From an uncultured Piscirickettsiaceae bacterium (GTDB lineage: Bacteria > Pseudomonadota > Gammaproteobacteria > Methylococcales > Cycloclasticaceae), in contig CAJXSK010000008.1 in assembly GCA_913061075.1 (NCBI GenBank), positions 1-64,000 on the forward strand: DNA of 64,000 bases, written 5' to 3'. The notes beneath the pieces were generated by a model. The model worked only from the letters and a program-made list of their open reading frames with translations. It ran no database searches and had not been told where the DNA came from. The position numbers and the translations under genes are program-made. This document shows, piece after piece, positions 48,874 to 58,146 of this stretch. Position 1 is the first letter of the stretch. The number at the start of each line of letters is the position of its first letter.

Positions 48874-51483
48874 ATGAAAAATTTAACGAGTGCTGAAATT
48901 CGTTCAGCCTTTCTAACGTACTTTGAAAAGCAAGGGCACCAAATAGTTCCTTCAAGCCCGTTAGTGCCTGGAAACGACCCTACCTTGTTATTTACTAATG
49001 CGGGAATGGTGCAGTTTAAAGACGTTTTTTTAGGTAATGAAAAACGGGCTTATACAAAGGCCACATCATCTCAACGCTGTGTAAGGGCGGGGGGGAAACA
49101 TAATGACCTTGAAAATGTAGGTTATACAGCCCGCCATCACACATTTTTTGAAATGCTAGGTAACTTTAGCTTTGGAGAATATTTTAAACACGATGCCATA
49201 AAGTACGCGTGGGAATTTTTAGTCGATGTGTTAGGTATACCACCAGAAAAGTTATGGGTCACGGTATTTGATGAAGACCCAGAAGCAGCAGATATTTGGT
49301 TAAATGAAATGGGCGTTAGTCCTGATCGCTTGTCTCGAATTGGTGCTAAAGACAACTTTTGGTCAATGGGAGATACAGGTCCTTGTGGGCCTTGTTCAGA
49401 AATATTTTATGACCATGGTGAAGCGGTTGCAGGTGGTCCACCCGGTACACCAGAAGAAGACGGGGACCGGTATGTTGAAATATGGAATCTCGTGTTCATG
49501 CAATACAACCGTGATGCTAAAGGTGAATTGACTCCACTCCCTAAACCATCAGTTGATACAGGCATGGGCCTTGAACGCGTCGCTGCCGTTTTACAAGGTG
49601 TTCATAATAACTACGATATTGAGCTATTTCAGTCGCTAATTAAAAGTGCATCTGAGCTAACAGGCGAAAAAGATCCAACACATACATCGCTGCGTGTGTT
49701 GGTAGACCATATTCGTTCATGTGCCTTTCTAATAGTTGATGGCGTACTTCCGTCAAACGAAGGTAGAGGCTATGTTTTACGTCGGATTATTCGTCGTGCT
49801 ATTCGGCATGGTTACAAGCTGGATACCAAAGATGTGTTTTTCCATAAACTGGTTCAACCGCTTGCGAAACAAATGGGTGACGCGTATCCAGAGCTTCTAG
49901 AAAAAGCAAAAATGATTAGTAATATATTATTAAAAGAAGAGCAACGGTTTGCGGAAACACTTGAACAAGGAATGAAGCTGCTACAAGATGAAACTCAATC
50001 GTTAGCAAATAATACAATTACCGGTGAAATAGCCTTCAAGCTTTACGATACCTTTGGTTTCCCTGTTGATTTAACGGCGGACTATGCGCGAGAAAACAAC
50101 CTGACTGTTGATAGGGTAGGTTTCGAAAATGCAATGGAGGCGCAGCGTGAACGAGCAAGGTCATCCAGTTCTTTTGCAGGTGGGGTATCCTCATTACCTA
50201 ACACGGGGCTTAAGACAGAATTCAATGGATATGACTCTCTTCAACGTGAAGCAGCCGTGTTAGCCATATATCAAGGCGAGGAACAGGTTGCTTCTATTAA
50301 TGAAGGGGATTCAGCCTTTTTAGTCTTAAATCAAACGCCGTTTTATGCTGAATCAGGTGGCCAAGCGGGCGATCATGGGAAAATTATAACTGATACAGCG
50401 GTATTTCAGGTGACAGATGTTCAAAAGCAAGGCGACGCTTATTTTCATATAGGTCAATTGCTTAAAGGAACGTTAACTGAAAAAGATCAAATAACAGCAG
50501 AAGTAGATGGTGCGACACGTTTATCAACGGCACTTAATCACTCGGCCACGCATCTGTTGCACGCAGCATTGCGTCAAATATTAGGTGATCATGTTACCCA
50601 AAAAGGGTCGTTAGTCGATGCAAAACGGTTGCGGTTCGATTTTAGTCACTTTGAACCAATCAGTGCTAAGCAGTTACAAGAAATAGAACGTTTAGTGAAT
50701 AAACAAATTCGTTCTAACGCGTCAGTAGATACACAAATAATGGACCAAGAGGCAGCAGTAGCAAGTGGTGCAATGGCGTTATTTGGTGAGAAGTATGGCG
50801 ATAAGGTTCGCGTACTAAAAATGGGCGAGTTCTCTACAGAGCTCTGTGGTGGTACGCATGCTACACGAGTTGGCGATATTGGTTTTATGAAAATCGTATC
50901 TGAAACAGGTATTGCGTCGGGTGTACGTCGTATTGAAGCAATTGCTGGCGAGGGCGCGCTTTCATGGGTTGAAGAAAGTGAAGGGCTCATACATAAAATT
51001 GGTCAAGCCGTTAAAGGGAATCGCGACTCAGCTATCGATAAAATCAACCAGATAAAAGACAAAAACAAATCTTTAGAAAAAGAATTAGAACAACTAAAAT
51101 CGCAACTTGCCAAATCAGCGGGTGATGATTTATTTAATCAAGCTGTAGAAATAGATGGGATAAATGTGTTGGCAGCTCATATTGAAGGCAGTGATGGCAA
51201 AACGTTGCGTGAACTAGTTGATCAATTAAAAGACAAACTAGGTAATGCAGCGGTTGTATTATCGACGGTTCAGGATGACAAAATCACCTTGATTGCGGGC
51301 GTTTCTAAAGAGCAAACCAGTCGAATTAAGGCGGGTGACTTGGTTAATTCAGTTGCGTTACAAGTCGGTGGTAAAGGCGGTGGTCGGCCTGATATGGCGC
51401 AAGCAGGCGGTGATAATCCAGCTGCGTTATCTGCGGCATTAAAAGCCGTTCCGGACTGGGTTAAAGCGACACTTAATGCGTAA
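48874..51483 (+). CDS. alaS: Alanyl-tRNA synthetase
   Basis: Class II synthetase with editing, 869 residues. Catalytic core ([57 protein letters not shown]-type [15 protein letters not shown]), editing domain ([12 protein letters not shown] and the zinc-site [13 protein letters not shown]) and C-Ala domain ([15 protein letters not shown]). Normal length. Confidence 0.97.
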   Translation: MKNLTSAEIRSAFLTYFEKQGHQIVPSSPLVPGNDPTLLFTNAGMVQFKDVFLGNEKRAYTKATSSQRCVRAGGKHNDLENVGYTARHHTFFEMLGNFSFGEYFKHDAIKYAWEFLVDVLGIPPEKLWVTVFDEDPEAADIWLNEMGVSPDRLSRIGAKDNFWSMGDTGPCGPCSEIFYDHGEAVAGGPPGTPEEDGDRYVEIWNLVFMQYNRDAKGELTPLPKPSVDTGMGLERVAAVLQGVHNNYDIELFQSLIKSASELTGEKDPTHTSLRVLVDHIRSCAFLIVDGVLPSNEGRGYVLRRIIRRAIRHGYKLDTKDVFFHKLVQPLAKQMGDAYPELLEKAKMISNILLKEEQRFAETLEQGMKLLQDETQSLANNTITGEIAFKLYDTFGFPVDLTADYARENNLTVDRVGFENAMEAQRERARSSSSFAGGVSSLPNTGLKTEFNGYDSLQREAAVLAIYQGEEQVASINEGDSAFLVLNQTPFYAESGGQAGDHGKIITDTAVFQVTDVQKQGDAYFHIGQLLKGTLTEKDQITAEVDGATRLSTALNHSATHLLHAALRQILGDHVTQKGSLVDAKRLRFDFSHFEPISAKQLQEIERLVNKQIRSNASVDTQIMDQEAAVASGAMALFGEKYGDKVRVLKMGEFSTELCGGTHATRVGDIGFMKIVSETGIASGVRRIEAIAGEGALSWVEESEGLIHKIGQAVKGNRDSAIDKINQIKDKNKSLEKELEQLKSQLAKSAGDDLFNQAVEIDGINVLAAHIEGSDGKTLRELVDQLKDKLGNAAVVLSTVQDDKITLIAGVSKEQTSRIKAGDLVNSVALQVGGKGGGRPDMAQAGGDNPAALSAALKAVPDWVKATLNA

Positions 51484-51531
51484 TTGATATTTCTATAGTT
51501 AGAAGAAAAAACAGACAAAACAAGTAAAAGC

Positions 51532-52752
51532 ATGAGTTTACATATACACAAATACGGTGGTACATCAGTGGGTACCGCAGAAAAAATTCAAAATGTAGCT
51601 AAAAAACTAGTCGCAGAAAAAGCAGCAACAGGTCATGATCTTGTGGTTGTTGTATCGGCGATGAGCGGCGAAACGAATCGGATGACAGCATTGGCGCAAC
51701 AAATGCAGTCGTCACCGTCAGCTAAACAAATGGATGTGTTGTTGTCTACTGGCGAACAAGTCACTATTTCGTTGCTTTGTATGGCACTTGAAGAACTTGG
51801 GCAGCCGGCGGTTTCTTATACAGGTAGCCAAGTAAAAATAATTACCGATGATTCACACGGCAAAGCGCGCATAGAAGACATACAAACCAGTGGCATATCA
51901 GCTGATTTGGCTCAAGGTAAAATCGTTGTTGTAGCGGGTTTTCAAGGTGTGACGAAAGAGGGTGCAATTACGACATTGGGTCGTGGTGGGTCAGACACAA
52001 CAGCAGTGGCTTTAGCGGCCGCTTTAAAGGCAGATGAATGCCGTATCTATACCGATGTGGATGGTGTCTATACAACAGATCCCCGCGTTGAGCCTAAAGC
52101 GAAACGTTTGGATAAAATAACGTTTGAAGAAATGTTAGAAATGGCCAGTTTAGGGTCAAAAATTTTACAAATTCGCTCTGTCGAATTTGCTGGTAAATAC
52201 AATGTTCCACTACGTGTGCTGTCCACGTTTATTGATGGAGAAGGCACGTTAATTACATATGAGGATGAGGACATGGAAAAAGCGTTAATTTCGGGTATCG
52301 CATTTAATCGTGATGAAGCAAAAGTGACGTTATCTGGCGTGCCAGATATGCCGGGTGTTGCTTCAGCCATATTAAAACCGATTGCAGAAGCTAATATTGA
52401 AATTGATATGATTGTGCAAAATATCGCTGAAGATCAAACAACTGATTTCACCTTTACTGTACATAGAAATGATTACGAAAACACCCTGCGTATATTGCAA
52501 AACATTTGTGCAGAGTTAGGGGCTAAAAAGGTGACGGGTGATGACAAAATCGTCAAAGTATCGATAGTGGGTGTTGGTATGCGCTCTCATGCAGGTATTG
52601 CGAGCCAAATGTTTAGTGCCTTAGCGGAAGAGGGTATTAATATCCGAATGATTTCAACATCTGAAATTAAGATTTCAGTGGTGGTTGATGAGAGGTATCT
52701 TGAGTTAGCCGTAAGAACCCTGCATGAATCGTTTGGGCTGGCGCAAGAATAG
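51532..52752 (+). CDS. lysC: Aspartate kinase
   Basis: First enzyme of the aspartate-family amino acid pathway, 406 residues. Kinase motifs KYGGTSVG, GRGGSDTTAVALAAAL and YTDVDGVYTTDPRV; two C-terminal ACT domains (LSGVPDMPGVASAILKPIAEANIEIDMI, VGMRSHAGIASQMFSALAEEGINIRMISTSEIKISVVV) for lysine/threonine feedback. Sits between alaS and csrA as in pseudomonads. Confidence 0.95.
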   Translation: MSLHIHKYGGTSVGTAEKIQNVAKKLVAEKAATGHDLVVVVSAMSGETNRMTALAQQMQSSPSAKQMDVLLSTGEQVTISLLCMALEELGQPAVSYTGSQVKIITDDSHGKARIEDIQTSGISADLAQGKIVVVAGFQGVTKEGAITTLGRGGSDTTAVALAAALKADECRIYTDVDGVYTTDPRVEPKAKRLDKITFEEMLEMASLGSKILQIRSVEFAGKYNVPLRVLSTFIDGEGTLITYEDEDMEKALISGIAFNRDEAKVTLSGVPDMPGVASAILKPIAEANIEIDMIVQNIAEDQTTDFTFTVHRNDYENTLRILQNICAELGAKKVTGDDKIVKVSIVGVGMRSHAGIASQMFSALAEEGINIRMISTSEIKISVVVDERYLELAVRTLHESFGLAQE

Positions 52753-52861
52753 TATTTTTGCGTGTTATTGTTTTCTTTTCATATGTTAGAATATACCCGA
52801 AAATAAATATTGACTTGGTTGGCAATGCTTATGGAAAAGGAAGCAAAAAAGGAGCATCAAC

Positions 52862-53053
52862 ATGCTTATATTAACAAGAAAAGTTGGAGAATCACTTAGG
52901 ATTGGTGATGATGTATCAGTGGTTGTACTTGGTGTAAAAGGTAATCAAGTACGAATTGGTGTAGATGCGCCGAAATCTGTTTCAGTACATCGAGAAGAAA
53001 TATATAATCGCATTCAAGACGAAAACGACGGCGATAATATCGGCAATAATTAA
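52862..53053 (+). CDS. csrA: Carbon storage regulator CsrA
   Basis: A 63-residue RNA-binding post-transcriptional regulator: [52 protein letters not shown]. Ribosome binding site AAAAAGGAG precedes the ATG. Hybrid kinases of the BarA type often act upstream of CsrA through GacA and small RNAs; a link to the kinase in this window is only a possibility. Confidence 0.97.
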   Translation: MLILTRKVGESLRIGDDVSVVVLGVKGNQVRIGVDAPKSVSVHREEIYNRIQDENDGDNIGNN

Positions 53054-53068
53054 GTTTTAAACTATTCC

Positions 53069-53160
53069 GGAGAGATGGCCGAGTGGCTGAAGGCGCTCCC
53101 CTGCTAAGGGAGTATGGGTTTTATAGCCCATCCAGGGTTCGAATCCCTGTCTCTCCGCCA
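53069..53160 (+). tRNA. tRNA-Ser (anticodon GCT)
   Basis: Full cloverleaf of 92 nt including encoded CCA. Acceptor GGAGAG/CTCTCC, D-arm GGCCGAGTGGCTGAAGGC, anticodon stem CTCCC with loop CTGCTAA, a long variable arm (TATGGGTTTTATAGCCCATC) and T-arm GGTTCGAATCC. Follows csrA, a conserved neighbour. Confidence 0.97.
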
Positions 53161-53263
53161 TATTTAAATATTGAACGAGTCATTTGAAGGTTGTTGATTT
53201 ATATAAACAACCAACCATATTACTTGACCTTTATTTAAAGGCTAATACAATAGCCCACCTAAT

Positions 53264-53340
53264 GCGCCAGTAGCTCAGCTGGATAGAGTACTCGGCTACG
53301 AACCGAGCGGTCAGGGGTTCGAATCCCTTCTGGCGCACCA
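53264..53340 (+). tRNA. tRNA-Arg (anticodon ACG)
   Basis: A 77-nt tRNA with encoded CCA. Acceptor GCGCCAG/CTGGCGC, D-arm GCTCAGCTGGATAGAGT, anticodon stem CTCGG/CCGAG around loop CTACGAA, T-arm GGGTTCGAATCCC. Marks the boundary between core genome and the accessory region that follows. Confidence 0.97.
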
Positions 53341-53345
53341 TGCAA

Positions 53346-53377
53346 ACAACACAACCTGCTTCGGCAGGTTGTGTTGT
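53346..53377 (+). terminator. Strong terminator after the tRNA genes
   Basis: A 14-bp perfect stem ACAACACAACCTGC closed by a TTCG tetraloop, followed by ATTTAT. It ends the tRNA transcription unit. Confidence 0.85.
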
Positions 53378-53714
53378 ATTTATCTTCTAGATATTTATGC
53401 AAAGACCTTATTCGCTTCTATTTGTTCTAAATACTTCGTATTAGTTCCCCGTATGTCGTTGTGCCTATTTAGGTGCACGCCTCACTGCTTAAATAAACCG
53501 GTTTCTTTAAGTAAGCTCTGTGCTTTCCTGTCTAAGGAATTGATATTCCAAGTAATTTTTAAATCAGAACGATGATATGCTAATTACTACATGTAGCTAT
53601 ATCAAAATAAACTAACACATCATCTTGTGTTTCTATGTGTTTTCTTATAATCTAGGCAGTTATGGTGATAGGGAGAAATCACCTTATAAAAACAATCATT
53701 TCAAAAGGGGAAAT
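53378..53714. other. Long 5' region of nrdJa; no gene seen
   Basis: About 340 bp with no convincing ORF; track ORF 53369..53575 has no ribosome binding site and overlaps the tRNA terminator. The distal part holds two NrdR-box-like palindromes and a TATAAT. I looked for a cobalamin riboswitch (B12 box GCCACTG and its helices) because nrdJ is B12-dependent, and saw none. Confidence 0.5.
53584..53651 (+). promoter_or_regulatory. Paired NrdR boxes and promoter of nrdJa
   Basis: TTACTACATGTAGCTA (53584-53599) and ACACATCATCTTGTGT (53615-53630) both fit the 16-bp NrdR consensus acaCwAtATaTwGtgt: the first matches best in the core, the second in the outer ACAC/GTGT. Their centres are 31 bp apart, the three-turn spacing typical of NrdR pairs. 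TATAAT at 53646-53651 places the second box over the -35 region, fitting repression by NrdR-ATP/dATP. Confidence 0.6.
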
Positions 53715-55868
53715 ATGAACACGGTCAACCTAAAAGTCATTAAAGATAATCAAGCTGAAATTAAGTTTCAATCTGCTTCATTAGATATTTGGGATAAGAA
53801 GTATTGCTTAAAAAAACAAGATGGTTCAGCTGTTGATGCTGACATTGAGGGGACCTATGATCGTGTAGCCACAGCGTTATCTAATGTTGAACAAACAACG
53901 GATAAAAAAGAATACTGGCACGACCAATTTGTATGGGCGTTAAAGCATGGTGCTATTCCTGCTGGCCGTATTATTTCTAATGCGGGCGCAAGCGCATACA
54001 AGCCAGCCACATCAACTATTAATTGTACCGTGTCGGGCTCTATTGCCGATTCTATGGACGATATTCTTGCTAAAACACATGAGGCGGGCTTAACTCTAAA
54101 GGCCGGTTGCGGTATTGGTTATGAATTCTCAACGCTACGCCCTAAAGGCGCTTATGTTTCTGGTGCAGGTGCTAATACATCCGGTCCATTATCGTTTATG
54201 GATATCTTCGATAAAATGTGTTTCACCGTGTCATCAGCCGGTGGTCGTCGTGGTGCTCAAATGGCAACGTTCGATGTGTCTCACCCAGACGTACGAGATT
54301 TCGTTAAAGTAAAACGTGAAGATGGCCGTTTACGCCAATTCAACTTGTCACTGTTAATTACAGATGATTTTGTAGCGGCTGTTAAAGAAGATAAAGACTG
54401 GCCGCTGGTATTTCCCGTATCAGAAAAAGAACTCGCATCAGGTGATGTTGATTTAAACGATACAGAGCAAGTGTTATGGCGTGAATGGCCAATAACAGAA
54501 GGCTACCAAGTAAACGACGTGGGTTTAGTCGCTTGCCGCATATACAAAACCATAAAAGCACAGCGTTTATGGGAAACGATTATGGCGTCTACCTACGACT
54601 ATGCAGAACCTGGCTTTATACTTATAGATAAAGTAAACGAAATGAACAACAACTGGTTTTGTGAAAACATACGCGCCACTAACCCATGTGGCGAACAACC
54701 ATTACCGGCCTATGGTTCATGCTTATTGGGTTCAGTTAACCTCACTAAATTTGTAAATAACGCATTCACAAAAGACGCAACGTTTGATTGGGATAACTAC
54801 CGCCAAACCGTGAGCATTTTTACGCGTATGCTCGACAACGTAGTCGAAATTAACGGCTTACCATTAGAAGGCCAACGTGACGCGATTGAAAACAAACGCC
54901 GCCACGGCATGGGCTTCTTAGGCTTAGGCTCTACATTAACCATGCTAGGTATCCCTTACGGTGGAGACAAATCAGTTGAATTCACCGAAGAAGTAAGCAA
55001 GCAACTGGCCGTAACCGGTTGGGAAGCAGGCTTAGAACTCGCTAAAGAAAAAGGCCCAGCACCCATCATGAACGAAGATTTTACCGTGACCGGCGACATG
55101 CTCCGTAAACGCCCAGAAATGGCAGATGATGGCTACGAAATTGGCGATGTAATTAAAGGCCGCTTACTGCATGCACGTTACAGCCGTTACATGCAACAAA
55201 TTGCAGAGGTTGCGCCAGAACTGGTTGAAAAACTCGCTGAAACGGGCGCTCGCTTTACACACCACAGCTCTATTGCACCAACAGGCACCATTTCATTATC
55301 GTTAGCTAATAACGCCAGTAATGGCATTGAGCCAAGTTTCGCACACCACTATGCACGTAACGTGATTCGTGAAGGGCGCAATGCAAAAGAAAAAGTAGAT
55401 GTGTTCTCGTTTGAGCTATTGGCCTATCGCACATTAATTAACGAAAAAGCCATGCCATACTCAGAAGAAGAAGGCGAAAAACTGCCAGACTACTTTGTAA
55501 CGGCAGAAACCATCACACCAAAACAACACGTAGACATACAAGCCGCTGCACAAAAATGGATAGATTCCTCTATTTCAAAAACAGCCAATGTACCCACAGA
55601 CTTCGCGTTTGATGAATTTAAAGACATCTACTTATATGCACACGAAAAAGGCCTGAAAGGCTGCACAACCTTCCGCTTTAACCCTGATGCATTCCAAGGC
55701 GTGTTGGTAAAAGAATCAGACCTAGAAAACACCACCTATCGTTTTAACCTAGAAGATGGCACAACGCTTGAAGCCAAAGGTAACGAAATGATCGAATACG
55801 AAGGTGAATCACACACTGCCGCTAACCTGTACGACGCCTTAAAAGAAGGCTACTACGGTAAATTTTAA
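53715..55868 (+). CDS. nrdJ: Adenosylcobalamin-dependent ribonucleotide reductase, catalytic part (NrdJa)
   Basis: Class II RNR generating dNTP precursors with B12, oxygen-independent. The track begins at 53625; ATG 53715 behind AAAAGGGGAAAT gives 717 residues. Motifs: STINCTVSGSI, GCGIGYEFSTLRPKGA, the active-site NPCGEQPLPAYGSC (Asn, Cys and Glu triad), MGFLGLGST and APTGTISLSLANNASNGIEPSF. It lacks the C-terminal TSCPD/CxxC region, which is carried by the next gene, as in the split NrdJa/NrdJb of Pseudomonas aeruginosa. The second half uses more C-ending codons than its neighbours. Confidence 0.94.
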   Translation: MNTVNLKVIKDNQAEIKFQSASLDIWDKKYCLKKQDGSAVDADIEGTYDRVATALSNVEQTTDKKEYWHDQFVWALKHGAIPAGRIISNAGASAYKPATSTINCTVSGSIADSMDDILAKTHEAGLTLKAGCGIGYEFSTLRPKGAYVSGAGANTSGPLSFMDIFDKMCFTVSSAGGRRGAQMATFDVSHPDVRDFVKVKREDGRLRQFNLSLLITDDFVAAVKEDKDWPLVFPVSEKELASGDVDLNDTEQVLWREWPITEGYQVNDVGLVACRIYKTIKAQRLWETIMASTYDYAEPGFILIDKVNEMNNNWFCENIRATNPCGEQPLPAYGSCLLGSVNLTKFVNNAFTKDATFDWDNYRQTVSIFTRMLDNVVEINGLPLEGQRDAIENKRRHGMGFLGLGSTLTMLGIPYGGDKSVEFTEEVSKQLAVTGWEAGLELAKEKGPAPIMNEDFTVTGDMLRKRPEMADDGYEIGDVIKGRLLHARYSRYMQQIAEVAPELVEKLAETGARFTHHSSIAPTGTISLSLANNASNGIEPSFAHHYARNVIREGRNAKEKVDVFSFELLAYRTLINEKAMPYSEEEGEKLPDYFVTAETITPKQHVDIQAAAQKWIDSSISKTANVPTDFAFDEFKDIYLYAHEKGLKGCTTFRFNPDAFQGVLVKESDLENTTYRFNLEDGTTLEAKGNEMIEYEGESHTAANLYDALKEGYYGKF

Positions 55869-55884
55869 GCAAGGGCATAGGAGA

Positions 55885-56616
55885 ATGACAATGACACATA
55901 AAATATCACAAAACATTACTGGCTGCGAAGTAGTAAAAGAAGACGAACCTGCTGCCGTAGTGGCGCCAACAACACCGGTTGAAGAAAAAAGCAACATTAT
56001 CCAAATGCACGAAAGCCTTAAACGGCCAGAAATGCTATTAGGCTCAACCTACAAAATTAAAACACCGTTGTCTGAGCACTCGCTATACATCACCATCAAT
56101 GACCTCGTACTAAACCAAGGTACTGATCACGAACAACGTCGCCCGTTTGAAGTATTTATTAATTCAAAGAACATGGATCACTTCCAATGGATCGTAGCGC
56201 TAACGCGAATCATGTCAGCGGTGTTTAGAAAAGGGGGCGACATCACCTTCCTAGTAGAAGAACTTCGTTCCGTGTTTGACCCAAGTGGTGGTTACTTCAA
56301 AAAAGGCGGTAAATTCATGCCATCGTTAGTGGCAGAAATTGGCGACGTAGTGGAATCTCACCTAAAAATGATTGGCTTGATTAAAACTGAAGAAATCAGC
56401 GAGCATCAACAAAAAATCATGGATGAAAAACGCGCCCAGTTTGAAGCCGAAAAACAAGTTAAAGCAACGGTCGCTGCTGCACCAGCAGCTGATGCAGAAG
56501 AAGCCAGTGCTTTTCCAGCAGGGGCGCAGCTATGCAATAAATGTAATACCAAAGCCTCTATTCAAATGGATGGTTGTATGACGTGTTTGAATTGTGGGGA
56601 TAGTAAGTGTGGGTAG
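55885..56616 (+). CDS. Class II ribonucleotide reductase, C-terminal subunit (NrdJb, TSCPD domain)
   Basis: A 243-residue protein 16 nt downstream of nrdJa. The TSCPD-type domain is seen in MLLGSTYKIKTPLSEHSLYITINDLVL, RRPFEVFINSKNMDHFQWIVALTRIMSAVFRKGGD and SLVAEIGDVVESHLKMIGL. The C-terminus carries the zinc/redox cysteines CNKC...CMTCLNCGDSKCG that re-reduce or stabilise the enzyme. In one-chain class II enzymes this part is fused to NrdJ. The stretch KATVAAAPAADAEEASA is a flexible linker. Confidence 0.9.
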   Translation: MTMTHKISQNITGCEVVKEDEPAAVVAPTTPVEEKSNIIQMHESLKRPEMLLGSTYKIKTPLSEHSLYITINDLVLNQGTDHEQRRPFEVFINSKNMDHFQWIVALTRIMSAVFRKGGDITFLVEELRSVFDPSGGYFKKGGKFMPSLVAEIGDVVESHLKMIGLIKTEEISEHQQKIMDEKRAQFEAEKQVKATVAAAPAADAEEASAFPAGAQLCNKCNTKASIQMDGCMTCLNCGDSKCG

Positions 56617-56693
56617 AGCCTAGTATATGTGAAGGGATAGGTGCTACAGAATAGGTTTAGTATTAAAGGTTGGCAAGGTAAAAACGCTGTCTA

Positions 56694-56849
56694 ATATGTG
56701 GGACTAAATCCTACATATTGAAATATTGAATAAACAATATGTTATTAATATCTATATTTTACAATAAGTTATGCGATATAAGAAAAAACAACAAAAAAAC
56801 TATCGGGATTCCCGATAATACTGTTTTGTGGGATGCAATCCCATAAAAC
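56694..56849. repeat. Cluster of three REP-like palindromes
   Basis: Three hairpins lie within 156 bp: ATATGTGGGA-ctaaa-TCCTACATAT (56694-56718), TATCGGGA-t-TCCCGATA (56801-56817) and a 12-bp stem GTTTTGTGGGAT-gca-ATCCCATAAAAC (56823-56849). All share a GGGAT/ATCCC-like core. They fill the gap between nrdJb and the first cassette and resemble extragenic palindromes. The last one may form part of a degenerate attC, since it ends 6 bp before a GTTATAC box. Confidence 0.5.
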
Positions 56850-56876
56850 ATACTGTTATACCTTATGGAGAAATAG

Positions 56877-57482
56877 ATGAATATATTACGGATAATCGGA
56901 TTGGTAGCTATTATTTGTTTGCAAGGTTGTGCTGGTGTTGGCGTAATACAGAGCTCCGATCCTGAAGTAAAAATTTCTGATGCCAAACATCTTATGCGGT
57001 ACCCTAATCCCAATCGCCCTTTAATTGCAGAGCGTCTTATTCGTGAAACTATTACAATTTGCAATAACAGTAAATCAGAAAAGTGTTTGGGAAATGCATA
57101 CAACGCTTACGGGTGGTTTTTTCAAGAGGAATCAGTGAGCCGCTATACACATGTATACAAAAAACAAGGTTTCTTACACCCTACCGCAACATACGAAACC
57201 CGCTATAAAATGGCAGAAGAATATTTCAGAAAGGCAGAAGGTATCCAAAAGGATACCTTGCAACATGACAAGCTCACAAATACATATTTTGGTTTAGGTG
57301 TTTTATATTCTTACTATCTTTTAAAACCAGAACTAGCCTGCGCAGCCTATTCAAAAAGTGAAAAGGCTTACCTGAGAAACATTGAATCCAACCCACAAGC
57401 AAATGTAACATTACCGGAAGGCTATTCAACTTACAGTGACTTTTTAGCACCAGAAAAAGAAAAAGCTGGTTGTAATAATTAA
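56877..57482 (+). CDS. Cassette 1: TPR-like lipoprotein, unknown
   Basis: A 201-residue lipoprotein precursor: signal peptide MNILRIIGLVAIICLQGCAG with lipobox LQGC, so anchored in the envelope. The mature part is helical with repeat-like segments (LIAERLIRETITICNN, KMAEEYFRKAEGIQ, ACAAYSKSEKAYLRNIE) that look like degenerate tetratricopeptide or Sel1-type helices, and several Cys. ATG follows TTATGGAGAAATAG, 16 nt after the cassette junction. No family recognised. Confidence 0.75.
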   Translation: MNILRIIGLVAIICLQGCAGVGVIQSSDPEVKISDAKHLMRYPNPNRPLIAERLIRETITICNNSKSEKCLGNAYNAYGWFFQEESVSRYTHVYKKQGFLHPTATYETRYKMAEEYFRKAEGIQKDTLQHDKLTNTYFGLGVLYSYYLLKPELACAAYSKSEKAYLRNIESNPQANVTLPEGYSTYSDFLAPEKEKAGCNN

Positions 57483-57485
57483 AGG

Positions 57486-57550
57486 GTATAACAAAAATAT
57501 CAAGCACGACGCGCAAAAGGTGCGCGCGTCTTATATAAAAAACGTTATAT
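57486..57550 (+). repeat. attC-like recombination site 1
   Basis: R'' GTATAAC, L'' ATATCAAG (57497-57504), a central hairpin GACGCGC/GCGCGTC, L' CTTATAT (57530-57536) and R' GTTATAT (57544-57550). L'' and L' are complementary except for one extra C, which gives the single extrahelical G on the folded bottom strand typical of attC. Length 65 bp. Nearly identical to site 2. Confidence 0.75.
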
Positions 57551-57568
57551 GTAAAAGGAATTATCAAA

Positions 57569-58075
57569 ATGTTTAGAAAACTACTTAATGGCTTTTTATT
57601 TGGCACCGGTTTTACTGCGGCACTTATCATTGTATTTTTAATTGTTAGCACATTAGATCTATCATTCATAAATAAAACAAGCAGCAGCATAACAACCGGT
57701 GATGAGGCGAATTATGAGGAGCAGCAAAAATGGCGGGCCCTTCCTGAAACAGAAAAAATTTCAAATATTTCTGGTTTAGCCATACTTAGATTTAAAGAAA
57801 GTAAAGATAAACATATGGAAGCGTATGTCGAGACCGTTTTAACTAAAAGCAATCCAACCAACTTACCCCTTAAAATTGGAGAGAGAGTAAAAAAATCGGA
57901 TTATTACGCAAAAGATGGTCATTCCCGCAACAGAAATGGCATTCTAGTTATATACTCTGGCAACCCAGCTAAAGAGGTTGAAGGTGCGTTCCTTTACGAA
58001 GATAGACTTATTTCATACCAAGACATGCCTTTAGAGGTATTTTTAAAAAAGTTCAAAGATAACTCAGGTAATTAA
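57569..58075 (+). CDS. Cassette 2: single-TM membrane protein, unknown
   Basis: A 168-residue protein with one N-terminal TM (FLFGTGFTAALIIVFLIVSTLDL), then a polar, probably periplasmic domain with GLAILRFKESKDKHMEAYVETVL and GILVIYSGNPAKEVEGAFLYEDRLISYQDMPLEVF. The domain alternates short strands and could be a small beta barrel. AAAGGAATTATCAAA precedes the ATG. Bounded on both sides by attC-like sites. No family recognised. Confidence 0.75.
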   Translation: MFRKLLNGFLFGTGFTAALIIVFLIVSTLDLSFINKTSSSITTGDEANYEEQQKWRALPETEKISNISGLAILRFKESKDKHMEAYVETVLTKSNPTNLPLKIGERVKKSDYYAKDGHSRNRNGILVIYSGNPAKEVEGAFLYEDRLISYQDMPLEVFLKKFKDNSGN

Positions 58076-58077
58076 GC

Positions 58078-58140
58078 ATATAACAAAAATATCAAGCACG
58101 ACGCGCAAAAGGCGCGCGCGTCTTATATAAAACGTTAGGA
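58078..58140 (+). repeat. attC-like recombination site 2
   Basis: R'' ATATAAC, L'' ATATCAAG (58089-58096), central ACGCGC/GCGCGT hairpin, L' CTTATAT (58122-58128), R' GTTAGGA (58134-58140). The single extrahelical C in L'' is the same as in site 1. Length 63 bp. Apart from R', a one-base change (GGC for GGT) and a shorter A run, it matches site 1. Confidence 0.78.
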
Positions 58141-58146
58141 ATCAGG

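Noticed and set aside
53369-53575. Track ORF of 68 aa after the tRNA genes
   Set aside because: Starts inside the tRNA terminator, without a ribosome binding site.
53378-53714. Cobalamin riboswitch upstream of nrdJ
   Set aside because: Looked for because the enzyme needs B12, but the B12-box and flanking helices are not visible.
56617-56861. A complete attC preceding cassette 1
   Set aside because: The R' heptamer GTTATAC is present and the region has hairpins, but I could not find a convincing R''/L'' left half.
56759-57103. Minus-strand ORFs 56759..57103 and 57274..57690 over the cassettes
   Set aside because: They run across the palindromes and attC sites and have no ribosome binding sites; plus-strand genes with lipoboxes explain the region.
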